60,841 nucleotides of DNA from Mycobacterium asiaticum. Lineage in GTDB: Bacteria; Actinomycetota; Actinomycetes; Mycobacteriales; Mycobacteriaceae. The notes under the pieces were generated by a model that saw only the letters and a list, made by a program, of their open reading frames with translations, was not told the DNA's origin and ran no database searches. Position 1 is the stretch's first letter. The number at the start of each line of letters is the position of its first letter. The position numbers and the translations under genes are program-made. The stretch spans positions 1-60,841 of the forward strand of contig NZ_LZLS01000190.1 in assembly GCF_001673365.1 (NCBI RefSeq), written 5' to 3'. Shown piece by piece: positions 1 to 7,605 of the stretch.

Positions 1-1
1 C

Positions 2-430
2 AGCACCGCGCTGGCCGTACTGCTGATCAGGGCCACCGGATGGCGGCTCAACCGGCTCGTTCGCAGCCGCACCATCGGCCGACTCGACCAGCGGCTACGT
101 GAGCGAGGCTGGATTGCCATCCTGTCGCTGCGGTTCATCCCAGTCGTGCCGTTCTCGGCGATCAATTACGCCGCCGGCGCATCGGCGGTGCGGGTGAGCC
201 CGTATATGGGCGCCACCCTGGCCGGCCTGCTGCCCGGCACCGTCGCCGTCGTGATCCTGGGCAACGCATTCGCCGGCGACGGCACCCCGTTGCTAGTCGT
301 GGTGTCGGCCTTCACCGCCGCGCTCGGGTTGTGTGGACTCGTCTACGAAATTCGCCACTATCGCCAGCAGCACGCAGCTCAAGCGTCTGCGCCGGCACCT
401 CAGGCGGAACCCGCTGTCGTCACACCCTGA
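2..430 (+). CDS. TVP38/TMEM64 (DedA-like) membrane protein, 3' part only
   Basis: The reading frame is open from the window edge to the TGA at 428-430, so the N-terminus lies outside the window. The visible 142 residues include the family hallmark around RFIPVVPFSAINYAAG, followed by two hydrophobic helices and a basic, Ala/Pro-rich cytoplasmic tail. This is the SNARE-associated (VTT) domain of inner-membrane proteins thought to move lipids between leaflets. By gene order it corresponds to Rv1491c. The downstream protease starts one base after its stop, so the two are probably co-transcribed. Family confidence is high; the exact substrate is unknown. Confidence 0.85.
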   Translation, partial: STALAVLLIRATGWRLNRLVRSRTIGRLDQRLRERGWIAILSLRFIPVVPFSAINYAAGASAVRVSPYMGATLAGLLPGTVAVVILGNAFAGDGTPLLVVVSAFTAALGLCGLVYEIRHYRQQHAAQASAPAPQAEPAVVTP

Positions 431-431
431 C

Positions 432-1295
432 GTGGGGTTTGCTCAGCTGACGTCGGCGCGCACCATCGTCTTTTTCGCTGGCGCGCTGCTGTGTCTGGGG
501 GTAGCGGCGTGGCCGCTGGTGGCCTCCCGGCGCGCAGCCGGTGCTGGCCGTTTCTATAGCTGGCGGTTGTCGGTTGTCGCGCTGTTCACCGCAGCAGCGT
601 TCGTGGTGGTCAGCTTCCAGCCCGCGCCGCGTCGGGCGCCGGTCCAGCCCCTGGTCGCCTTGCCCGCGGCAGCCGCGATCGGCCCGGGCGCGGCCATCGC
701 CGTCACCTATGCGGACGGTGGAATGGCTTGTACCGCAGGCTTTCTGGTGCGCAAGGCCAGCGGCCAGACCGGTGTGCTCACCGCCGGTCACTGCAACAAG
801 ACCGGCGAAGCGAGCAAGGTGATCATGAACGCCGGATCGGTGCCGTACCAGACGGTGGGCACTTTCGGCCCGACCATCAGCGAGGGCGAACGCGGCGAAG
901 CGCATGACATCGGGCTGATCTGGCTCGACTCCGAGGAGGTTCCGCACATACCGGCTATCGCGGCCACATCCACTCCGGTCAGCGGCGTTGCCGGCGAGCT
1001 GCGGATCGGCCAGCAATTGTGCAAATTCGGTATGAAAACCGGCCGCACGGAATGCGGACAGATCACCGACGTCACCGAGAGCAAGGTGGTGTTCCTGGCG
1101 GCCAGCCAGTGTGGGGATTCCGGTGGGCCGGTCTACCTACTCGACGATGACCGCGCGGCGGCCGTCGGGATCCACATTCGGGGCGGACGCCCCAACGACC
1201 CCCATCCCGGATGTTCGGTTCCCGCAACGTTTTCCGTAGCCGAGCTGGTGCGGCCGTGGCTTGATCAGTGGGGTTTGAGCGTCGTGACGGGCTAG
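432..1295 (+). CDS. Membrane-anchored trypsin-like serine protease (S1 family)
   Basis: The product is 287 residues from a GTG start one base after the upstream stop; the frame stays open further upstream but would overlap the preceding gene. Two hydrophobic segments (about residues 11-30 and 45-61) anchor the N-terminus. The rest is a chymotrypsin-fold domain with a complete triad: His120 in LTAGHC, Asp159 in HDIGLIWL and Ser230 in CGDSGGP. Cysteines at 100/121 and 197/208 look like disulfide pairs, which suggests the catalytic domain is outside the membrane. The target is unknown. I do not recall a protease at this position in M. tuberculosis, so it may be a lineage-specific insertion or a loss in that complex. 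Confidence 0.85.
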   Translation: MGFAQLTSARTIVFFAGALLCLGVAAWPLVASRRAAGAGRFYSWRLSVVALFTAAAFVVVSFQPAPRRAPVQPLVALPAAAAIGPGAAIAVTYADGGMACTAGFLVRKASGQTGVLTAGHCNKTGEASKVIMNAGSVPYQTVGTFGPTISEGERGEAHDIGLIWLDSEEVPHIPAIAATSTPVSGVAGELRIGQQLCKFGMKTGRTECGQITDVTESKVVFLAASQCGDSGGPVYLLDDDRAAAVGIHIRGGRPNDPHPGCSVPATFSVAELVRPWLDQWGLSVVTG

Positions 1296-1344
1296 GCCCG
1301 CCCCTCGGCCCGCGAGCCCTCGGCCCTTGGCCCTTGGCCCTTGA

Positions 1345-1593
1345 CCCGCGAGCCGAACCTGGCCGCGACTGCCGGGGCATATTTTCGCCGTGCGGTTCGG
1401 CTCGCGGGTTAAAGGCGGCCCCTCGGCCGCTCGGCCCAAGCCCCTTGGCCCGCGAACCGAACCTGGCCGCGACTTCCGGGGCTTAATCTCGCCGTGTGGT
1501 TCGGCTCGCGGCTCGGGGGCGAGCCCTTGGCCCGCGAACCGAACCTGGCCGCGACTTCCGAGGCATATTTTCGCCGTGTGGTTCGGCTCGCGG
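1345..1593 (+). repeat. Three tandem copies of the 63-bp CGCGAGCCGAACC palindrome
   Basis: Copies lie at 1345-1408, 1449-1511 and 1531-1593. Each starts with CCCGCG(A)(G/A)CCGAACC and ends with GGTTCGGCTCGCGG, giving 14-15 bp inverted arms around a 34-bp asymmetric centre (TGGCCGCGACT... to ...TTTTCGCCGTG). All three are in the same orientation. They fill the 305-bp gap between the protease stop and the histidine kinase stop, together with simple CCCTTGG-type repeats at about 1300-1345. A hairpin at the end of two convergent genes could terminate transcription in both directions, but the spread of this family elsewhere in the window suggests a mobile or REP-like element. Confidence 0.85.
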
Positions 1594-1600
1594 CCACAGG

Positions 1601-3034
1601 TCACAAGCGGTCCGGCAGGCTCAGCCGGAACTGTGCGCCGCCGTCGTGCGGCACGCAGACCAAATCGCCACCGTGCGCGCGGGCCAGCGCCCGCGCGATG
1701 GAGAGTCCGAGCCCGGCCCCGCCGTGGTCTCGGGCGCGTCCGGCGTCAAGCCGCACCAGGCGCTCGAAGATGCGGAACCGCTCGTCGTCGGGGATACCCG
1801 GCCCGGTGTCGGTGACGGTCACGGTCGCCGCTGCGGGGTCAGCGCTCAGGTCGATGGTGATCGAACCGTCGGCAGGCGTATGTCTACGGCCGTTGTCGAG
1901 CAGGTTGGACAGGATCTGCGCCACGCGGGTCGGGTCAGCCTGGACGTTCAGTCGCTCCAGTCCGGTGCGCATGATCGAAAGCTGCGGGGCCAGCATCGCT
2001 GCCCGTTGCACTTCCGCGTCGACGACCGCCGCCAGGTCGGTTTCCCGGACGTCCAGTGACAGCCCCGCGTCGATGCGACTCAGATCCAACATGTCGGCCA
2101 CCAACCGTCCGGCTCGGCGAGCGTCGGACTGCAACAGGCTGGCCCTACGGCCTTGGCCGCCGTCGTTCTCGTGGGCGGCGAGTTGTTCGGCGGCCGCCTG
2201 GATGCCCGCGATCGGCGTGCGCAACTCGTGGGCGGCGTCAACCAGGAACTGCCGTGTCGCGGCCTCGGCGCGTTGCGCGGCTTCGGCGGCCTGTTGCGCG
2301 CGCAACTCTGAGTCTTCCAACGCGTCCAGCATTCCATCGAAAGCATCTGCGGCACGGCCTAATTCGGTGTCGGTGCGGGATGGCCGCAGGCGCCGGCCGC
2401 GGTCACCGGTGGTGATGCCCTTAGCCAACGCGGTCATCTTGTCCAGCGGGCGCAACGCTGCTCGGCTTACCGCGATCAGCAGCAGTGCGGCCACCAGCAG
2501 CGTCGCCATACCCGCACCGACCATCAGCTGACGCAGCTGACGAGTCACCTGCGTGGTCTGGGTCGTATCGGCAACCAGGATCAGGCGGGCACCCTCCGGC
2601 AGCGGATGCACCACGACCGTCGCGGTACCGTCCGGCGGCGGTGGTGGCGGTGGCGGCAGCGGCCTGGGACCCGGGCCCGGGTAGTGATCACGCGGTGGCG
2701 GCGGCCCCGGCGGCGGCACCATCGAACCGGCCTTGGTGTCGGGGCTGATGCCCGGATCGCCGTAGGTCGCACCGTCAGCCATCACCACCAGTGCGCGCAC
2801 GCTACCGCCGTTGAGCTGCGCAGCCAGCAGATCGGGCGCGGTGTGGGCAGCCACTAGCGCGTCGGCGCGCGACGTCGCGGCCAGCAGCCGGTCGTGCAGA
2901 CTACGCCGGGCCTGCATGCCCAAGCTGACGTCGATCGTCAGGCCAAGCACCAGCAGCAGCATTGCCATCACTGCCAGCACCAGCAGCAATACCCGACGCT
3001 GCAGCGACGGCGTGGGGGTCACGGGATCGTTCAT
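1601..3034 (-). CDS. Sensor histidine kinase with proline-rich sensor domain
   Basis: The product is 477 residues from an ATG that overlaps the response regulator stop (ATGA); a longer frame exists upstream but lies inside the regulator gene. Order: TM1 (about 15-35), extracytoplasmic sensor, TM2 (about 171-190), HAMP, dimerisation domain with phosphoacceptor His269 in DAAHELRTP, and HATPase with N-box SNLLDNGRRH and G-box TDTGPGIP. The sensor contains an unusual proline-rich stretch (about 107-134). The layout resembles an intact form of the split HK1/HK2 kinases of M. tuberculosis (tcrA locus), but this is a guess. The ligand is unknown. It probably responds to an envelope signal. Confidence 0.92.
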   Translation of the reverse strand: MNDPVTPTPSLQRRVLLLVLAVMAMLLLVLGLTIDVSLGMQARRSLHDRLLAATSRADALVAAHTAPDLLAAQLNGGSVRALVVMADGATYGDPGISPDTKAGSMVPPPGPPPPRDHYPGPGPRPLPPPPPPPPDGTATVVVHPLPEGARLILVADTTQTTQVTRQLRQLMVGAGMATLLVAALLLIAVSRAALRPLDKMTALAKGITTGDRGRRLRPSRTDTELGRAADAFDGMLDALEDSELRAQQAAEAAQRAEAATRQFLVDAAHELRTPIAGIQAAAEQLAAHENDGGQGRRASLLQSDARRAGRLVADMLDLSRIDAGLSLDVRETDLAAVVDAEVQRAAMLAPQLSIMRTGLERLNVQADPTRVAQILSNLLDNGRRHTPADGSITIDLSADPAAATVTVTDTGPGIPDDERFRIFERLVRLDAGRARDHGGAGLGLSIARALARAHGGDLVCVPHDGGAQFRLSLPDRL

Positions 3035-3717
3035 CGTTGCGGCTGCAGGCGGTAGCCGATGCCGCGCACGGTGTGCAAAATCCGCGGCCCGTGCGCCTCG
3101 AGCTTGCGCCGCAATCCGCTGACGTGCACTTGCACTAGGTTCGCGTCGTAGGCGTCGTAGCCCCACACCGCGTTGAGGATTTGGTTGGCGCTGACGATCC
3201 GGCCACGCTGCTCTACCAGGAAATGCAGCAACCGCAGCTCGGTGGCGGTCAGATCCAGCGGATGGCCGTTGCGCGCCGCCACTCCCGCATCGACGTCGAG
3301 CAGCACGTCACCGAACTGGACAACTTTCGGTAGCCGACCGCGCCGTCGCAGCACCGCGCCCACCCGCGATACCAGTTCGGCCAGTTCGAACGGCTTGACC
3401 ACGTAGTCGTCGGCGCCGCCGTCCAGGCCGCGCAGCCGGTCCGACAGGCCGTCGCGTGCGGTGATCAGCACGATCCCGATATCGCCGTATTCGCGGACGA
3501 CGTCGATCAGCTCGAATCCGTCCCGACCCGGCAACATCACGTCGAGCACCACCAGATCCGGACGTAAGCCGTGCAGCGCTTCTTCCAAACCGTTTCCGTC
3601 ACAACGGGTATCGGTGTGGTAGCCGTCGTCGGCCAACGCCTCGCTCACCATTTCGCGAATGGTTTCAGAGTCCTCGACCACCAACACCCGCGGCGTGCCG
3701 ACGCTGAACTCGGTCAT
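3031..3717 (-). CDS. OmpR/PhoB-type response regulator
   Basis: The product is 228 residues. The receiver domain has phosphoacceptor Asp59 (VVLDVMLPG), a Thr in VLITARDG and conserved Lys108 (VVKPFE). A winged-helix DNA-binding domain follows, with TATELRLLHFL and the C-terminal VRGIGYRL signature. The ATG at 3717 gives the normal family length; the longer frame upstream would run into the divergent gene. It is the first gene of a two-gene operon with the kinase (4-bp overlap). Only 30 bp separate its start from a divergent proline-rich membrane protein gene, so the pair very likely shares a control region. Confidence 0.93.
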   Translation of the reverse strand: MTEFSVGTPRVLVVEDSETIREMVSEALADDGYHTDTRCDGNGLEEALHGLRPDLVVLDVMLPGRDGFELIDVVREYGDIGIVLITARDGLSDRLRGLDGGADDYVVKPFELAELVSRVGAVLRRRGRLPKVVQFGDVLLDVDAGVAARNGHPLDLTATELRLLHFLVEQRGRIVSANQILNAVWGYDAYDANLVQVHVSGLRRKLEAHGPRILHTVRGIGYRLQPQR

Positions 3718-3747
3718 AGTTCGCGAGCGTAGCGTTACGCTCCCCGC

Positions 3748-4044
3748 GTGACCTCCACCAACAAGCCGGCCGCCCCGCCACCGGCGGTCGGTCGGCGGTA
3801 TTCCACGGGCGCACTGGTCGGCGCCGGACTCGCGGGCGTGGCCGTCGGCGCGGCCGCCGCCTTCGCCGTGACCGGACTGGTCTTCACTGTTCGCGTCCAA
3901 CTCCCCCCGCCGCCGTACCCGCAGTTGTCTTCGACACCGACGGTGAGCCTGCCGACGCCGCCGAACTCCAGCGCACTGCCGACCATCCCGTCCGCGCCGG
4001 CGCCGAGCATCGTGCCCGTGCCACCGCCGCTACCCGTGCCCTGA
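3748..4044 (+). CDS. Small proline-rich single-pass membrane protein A
   Basis: The product is 98 residues from a GTG. A basic N-terminus (GRRYSTGALVGAG) leads into one glycine/alanine-rich transmembrane helix (about 22-48), followed by an outward-facing tail rich in Pro, Ser and Thr (VQLPPPPYP, then SLPTPPNSS). No catalytic motif is visible. The segment before the helix matches the next gene (YSTGALVGAGLAG versus YPIGALLGAGLLGG), so the two are tandem paralogs. It starts 30 bp from the divergent response regulator, and its tail resembles the proline-rich stretch in the kinase sensor. I infer it may be a target or an accessory sensor of that system. I do not recognise a named family. Confidence 0.7.
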   Translation: MTSTNKPAAPPPAVGRRYSTGALVGAGLAGVAVGAAAAFAVTGLVFTVRVQLPPPPYPQLSSTPTVSLPTPPNSSALPTIPSAPAPSIVPVPPPLPVP

Positions 4045-4116
4045 CTTCTTCAGCTTCACTTCAAGTTGGGCTCCTACCGTCGCGCTCGGCAACAATCCAC
4101 CGACGTGAGGAGTCTG

Positions 4117-4560
4117 ATGACCTCCGACGACACTACGAACGCGACCGACCAGCAATCCGCTGCTGCTGCGCCCGCTGCGCCCGCTGTGGCCAAGAAGCGG
4201 CGCTATCCGATCGGCGCGCTACTCGGCGCCGGGCTGCTGGGCGGGCTGATCGGTTCCGCATTCACCGCAGGTGCCGCCGTACTGGCAATCATCTTGATGG
4301 GGCCTCCCCCGCCTCCGCCGGGGTTCCCACCACCCGGGGCGTCGCATTTCGGTCTCCCCGGTCCCGCGGGACTTGGCGGACCGAAGGGGCCGCTGGGCAT
4401 GGCGCCGCCACAGGGCGGCGGCCCGCACGGAATGTTGCCGCCGCCGTTCCCAGGCGGGCCTCCTCCGATGGCCCCGGGCGGGCAGCAGCCGCCTGGGCCG
4501 GGTCAAACGCCGGCATCACCGTCGGCTGGGCCCAGCGCGTCACCGAATCCCCCGCGCTGA
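4117..4560 (+). CDS. Small proline-rich single-pass membrane protein B
   Basis: The product is 147 residues. The start is set by a strong ribosome-binding site (GAGGAG, 4 nt before the ATG); a longer in-frame start at 4066 has none. The sequence shows a short acidic/Ala-rich head, the basic motif KKRRYPIGALLGAG, one transmembrane helix (about 30-60), and a long extracytoplasmic tail of Pro/Gly with Met and Gln (PPPPPPGFPPPG, PPFPGGPPPMAPGG). It is paralogous to the gene just upstream and probably co-transcribed with it. The low-complexity tail may act as a cell-wall spacer or a protein-binding ligand. Function is unknown. Confidence 0.72.
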   Translation: MTSDDTTNATDQQSAAAAPAAPAVAKKRRYPIGALLGAGLLGGLIGSAFTAGAAVLAIILMGPPPPPPGFPPPGASHFGLPGPAGLGGPKGPLGMAPPQGGGPHGMLPPPFPGGPPPMAPGGQQPPGPGQTPASPSAGPSASPNPPR

Positions 4561-4574
4561 GCGTGTTTCTCGGT

Positions 4575-4636
4575 CGCGAAGGTGCGCAAAATGCCGTCCG
4601 TGGCGGCGTGTCCCTGTACAAATGCGCACGTTCGCG
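4575..4636. repeat. Inverted repeat of the CGCGAAGGTGCGCA type
   Basis: Arms CGCGAAGGTGCGCA and TGCGCACGTTCGCG face each other across about 34 bp. The element lies between two converging genes, where it could also serve as a bidirectional terminator. Related arms (CGCGAAGGTGCACAGAATG) recur at 48677-48756, so this is a second dispersed palindrome family. Confidence 0.6.
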
Positions 4637-4678
4637 GCGCAACCTTCGACGGGCGCGAATCCTAGGCCCGACCGGGGG

Positions 4679-5584
4679 CTACGCCTGAAACTTCAGGACC
4701 CGGCCGCCAGCGATGTCGGACACGTAGACGCTGCCGTCGGCGCCTACCGCGATCCCGAAGGGAGCCATCAGGTCGGTGATGGGAAGTTCGATCGGCTGCA
4801 CCGACCCACGGGCGAGCTTTGACACCTGATGCCCGCCGGTGAAATAGATGGCTCCAGCAGAGTCGAGCGCGATCATCCGAACAGTGCCATTCACCTGCAG
4901 GTCAGCCCCGGTGACGTCGGTGTAGCTGGTAGCCGCTGCTGACAGTTTCTGGATCCGGTAGGCGCTGTTGGTTTGCACCAGCACGTAGATCGCGCCGGCC
5001 TCGTCAACCGCCACCGATTGAGGAAAGTCGCCGGGCGGCTTTGGCAATTGCTCGAACCGCCCATCTTTGAGCCGTTCCAGACTGTTCAGACCCGCCACAT
5101 AGACGACACCGTCGGGACCCACGGCTAACCTGCCGAACTTCGCACTGCTGGTCGGCAATTCGACCGCAGCCGACGCACCGGGCGACAGCTTAGCCAGCCG
5201 GCTGCCTGCCAGCTCGCCTTGAATTACGTAGACCGTGCCGGCTGAATCCACCGCCACGCCACTCGGTTTGTCGAACCCGGGGATTGGCAGCGGCGTCGGT
5301 TCGGACGCGGCGGCGGCGAGTTTGAGGACTCGCCCATTACCGGTGTCGGGGACGTAGACACCGCCACTGCGGTCCACCGCGACCGAGGTGCCTGCGGTGC
5401 CTGCGGCAGACAGCTCCAACCGGCCGAACGGCAGCAGAGTCTGAGAGGCCGAACTCGCAGTCGACTCTTTGGGCGCGACCAGCGGCGTGGTTAGCTTCGG
5501 CAGCACCATCACAACCACGACCGCGAGCACAGCCAACAGGGCCACGGCGGCGCCGACGAGCACCGCGACGAGCCGCTTTGACAT
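4679..5584 (-). CDS. NHL-repeat beta-propeller protein with N-terminal membrane anchor
   Basis: The product is 301 residues. A single hydrophobic helix (about 5-29) precedes roughly six repeats of the form GVAVDSAGTVYV / IAVGADGSVYVSD, an extracellular NHL propeller like the sensor domain of the kinase PknD, but with no kinase domain. The start ATG is 3 bp after the stop of the DoxX-like gene, making it the last gene of a four-gene run behind NfeD and the SPFH protein. It probably sits outside the membrane and binds a ligand or partner. The M. tuberculosis locus, as I recall it, has no propeller here. Domain call is confident; role unknown. Confidence 0.85.
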   Translation of the reverse strand: MSKRLVAVLVGAAVALLAVLAVVVVMVLPKLTTPLVAPKESTASSASQTLLPFGRLELSAAGTAGTSVAVDRSGGVYVPDTGNGRVLKLAAAASEPTPLPIPGFDKPSGVAVDSAGTVYVIQGELAGSRLAKLSPGASAAVELPTSSAKFGRLAVGPDGVVYVAGLNSLERLKDGRFEQLPKPPGDFPQSVAVDEAGAIYVLVQTNSAYRIQKLSAAATSYTDVTGADLQVNGTVRMIALDSAGAIYFTGGHQVSKLARGSVQPIELPITDLMAPFGIAVGADGSVYVSDIAGGRVLKFQA

Positions 5585-5587
5585 CGG

Positions 5588-5953
5588 CTACCCGGAGCGC
5601 CCGGTGTCAGGACCCTGCACCGTCATCGCCGCGAACGTGGCCAAAAAAGTCGCCGCCGGAAGGGTATTGACGACGGTGTCCCGTACTCGAATGTGTGCAC
5701 CCACTGCCAGCATGAAATACAACGTCAGCATCGCCGTCGTCAGCCTGGCCAATGCCGGGAACCGATTCACCGACGCCAGACCGATCGCGGCGGCCACCTT
5801 TATAACCGGGAACACCGGACGGATGTTCTCCGGGCACTCCACGGTGTCGAGCGCCTTCTTGATCGGCGGCGCCTGCACAGCGCACAACACCGCGTCGACG
5901 GCATGGAATGCGGCGAGTCCCGCGTAGGTTTTCGGTGAGGTCAATGTGCTCAT
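5588..5953 (-). CDS. DoxX-like four-helix membrane protein
   Basis: The product is 121 residues with four hydrophobic segments and the pattern of small DoxX-like proteins (PVIKVAAAIGLAS, then LTLYFMLAVGAHIRVRD). Its length and place after the SPFH gene fit Rv1489 (about 118 residues). It starts 9 bp after the SPFH stop and ends 3 bp before the NHL gene, so all belong to one transcript. DoxX relatives have been tied to redox and membrane stress, but no catalytic residue is evident and the specific role is unknown. Confidence 0.75.
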   Translation of the reverse strand: MSTLTSPKTYAGLAAFHAVDAVLCAVQAPPIKKALDTVECPENIRPVFPVIKVAAAIGLASVNRFPALARLTTAMLTLYFMLAVGAHIRVRDTVVNTLPAATFLATFAAMTVQGPDTGRSG

Positions 5954-5962
5954 GGGGCGATC

Positions 5963-7087
5963 CTATTGACGCAATCCCGGAGGCTCCGTCGGACTACGGG
6001 GTATCACATCCGTCGATGTCTTCGCCTCCGTGAGCGCCGGGCCCGTATCGGTGGCGAACCAATCCGCGACCTCGGGGTCGTCATCGCCGGCAGCATGCTC
6101 GGACACTTCGTCCGGCGGCGAGGGTTCGAACCGGAACACGCCGTCCTCGCCTGGTTTGCCGAGCAGCCTCGTGAAGCCCTGCAACGCCGCGTTGAAATCG
6201 CTGGGCACCACCCACACCTTGTTGGCGTCGCCGCGCGCCATCTCCGGCAGTGTCTGCAGGTACTGGTAGGCCAACATCTCCGGGGTGGGACGACCGGCCT
6301 TGATCGCGGCGAATGTCTTTTCGATGGCCTTGGCCTGACCTTGGGCCCGCAGGTAGGCCGCGGCTCGTTCACCCTGGGCGCGTAGCACCCGGGACTGCCG
6401 GTCGGCCTCGGCGCTCAGGATGGCGGCCTGCTTGGCGCCTTCGGCCGCCAGGATCTGAGACGCCTTCTGACCCTCTGCCTGCATGATTGCCGCCTGCCGG
6501 GTGCCTTCGGCGGTCAGGATCATGGCCCGCTTTTCCCGGTCGGCCTTCATCTGCTTTTCCATCGAAGCCTGGATCGACGGTGGCGGGTCGATGCTGCGCA
6601 GTTCCACCCGCGCGACGCGTAGACCCCAGCGGTTGGTCGCCTCGTCCAGAACGCCGCGCAGCTGGGCGTTGATCTGGTCGCGGGAGGTCAAGGTCTGCTC
6701 GAGGGTCATTCCGCCCACGACGTTGCGCAGCGTGGTGGTGGTGAGTTGTTCGACGCCGACGATGTAGTTGCTGATCTCGTAGACGGCGGCCTGTGGGACG
6801 GTGACCTGGAAATAGACGACGGTGTCGATGTTCAAGGTCAGGTTGTCCTCGGTGATGACGGGCTGCGGCGGGAAGGACACCACCCGTTCGCGCAAGTCCA
6901 CCCGAGCCCGGATCCGGTCGATGAACGGCACCAACAGGGTGAGCTGTCCGCTGACGGTGCGGCTGTAGCGTCCCAGCCGTTCGATCACCGCGGCCTCGGC
7001 TTGCGGAATCAGCGCAACCGCTTTAGCGACCACGATGACGGTGAACAACACCAGTACGACCAAAAAGACCAGAACTACGAGACCCAC
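5963..7087 (-). CDS. SPFH/stomatin-like membrane protein (Rv1488 type)
   Basis: The product is 374 residues from a GTG preceded by AAAGGA. It has one N-terminal membrane helix (residues 1-22), an SPFH/Band 7 domain (AVIERLGRYSRTVSG, through RVDLRERVVSFPPQPV), then a long alanine/glutamate coiled coil (MQAEGQKASQILAAEG, QGERAAAYLRAQGQAK) and an acidic C-terminal tail. Such proteins form large membrane rings that organise membrane domains or protect membrane protein complexes. The gene sits 16 bp downstream of nfeD, the classic partner of this family. A longer frame upstream would overlap nfeD and is not favoured. Confidence 0.92.
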   Translation of the reverse strand: MGLVVLVFLVVLVLFTVIVVAKAVALIPQAEAAVIERLGRYSRTVSGQLTLLVPFIDRIRARVDLRERVVSFPPQPVITEDNLTLNIDTVVYFQVTVPQAAVYEISNYIVGVEQLTTTTLRNVVGGMTLEQTLTSRDQINAQLRGVLDEATNRWGLRVARVELRSIDPPPSIQASMEKQMKADREKRAMILTAEGTRQAAIMQAEGQKASQILAAEGAKQAAILSAEADRQSRVLRAQGERAAAYLRAQGQAKAIEKTFAAIKAGRPTPEMLAYQYLQTLPEMARGDANKVWVVPSDFNAALQGFTRLLGKPGEDGVFRFEPSPPDEVSEHAAGDDDPEVADWFATDTGPALTEAKTSTDVIPRSPTEPPGLRQ

Positions 7088-7103
7088 CGAGGAATCCTTT
7101 CTG

Positions 7104-7538
7104 CTATCCGTGCTGGAAAACCACCGCGGTGGCACCGTCGATATGCACGACGGTGACCGACTGGCCCGCTTCGTAGACGTCGCCGTCGTTGAGCGGGCGC
7201 GCCGTCCACACCTGACCGTCCAATTTGACCTGGCCGGCATCCCGCGCAACCCGGTCGAGCACCAACGCGCTCTTACCCTCGAGCGCCTTCACCCCCATCA
7301 CCGCTTCCTTGGCGGGAACCAACCGCCGTCGCAGGACTGGCCGGACGAGGGCAAGCAGCAGTACCGACACGATGAGAAAGACCAACCCGTCGACCCAGAT
7401 CGGCCAATCCGTGAGCCAGCTAGCCCCCGACGCCACCAACGCGCCGCCACCGAGCATCAACAGGAACATGTCACCGGTGAGCGCTTCCGCACCGACCAAC
7501 ACCAACGCCGCGATCAGCCAAATCAGCGCAACGGGCAT
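7104..7538 (-). CDS. NfeD-like membrane protein (Rv1487 type)
   Basis: The product is 144 residues, the length I remember for Rv1487. Three or four transmembrane helices fill the first half (ALIWLIAALVLVGAEALTG), and the C-terminal part is a small OB-fold NfeD domain (GKSALVLDRVARDAGQVKLD, then YEAGQSVTVV). It lacks the N-terminal protease domain of long NfeD proteins. It is the first gene of the operon with the SPFH protein and probably recruits or stabilises it in the membrane. The 67-bp gap to the divergent gene on the other strand must hold both promoters. Confidence 0.92.
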   Translation of the reverse strand: MPVALIWLIAALVLVGAEALTGDMFLLMLGGGALVASGASWLTDWPIWVDGLVFLIVSVLLLALVRPVLRRRLVPAKEAVMGVKALEGKSALVLDRVARDAGQVKLDGQVWTARPLNDGDVYEAGQSVTVVHIDGATAVVFQHG

Positions 7539-7605
7539 GGGCACAGAATACGCGTGCGGTACGACAACCCACGTCCACGCCGGTGAACAACTACACTGCG
7601 AGACC

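Noticed and set aside
1137..1604. Open frames running through the palindrome cluster after the protease gene
   Set aside because: They only translate the repeats; no ribosome-binding site and no conserved protein features.
3035..3166. Longer histidine kinase start inside the response regulator gene
   Set aside because: The extra 44 residues are arginine/alanine-rich and translate the regulator's DNA-binding end in another frame; the ATGA overlap start is normal for such pairs.
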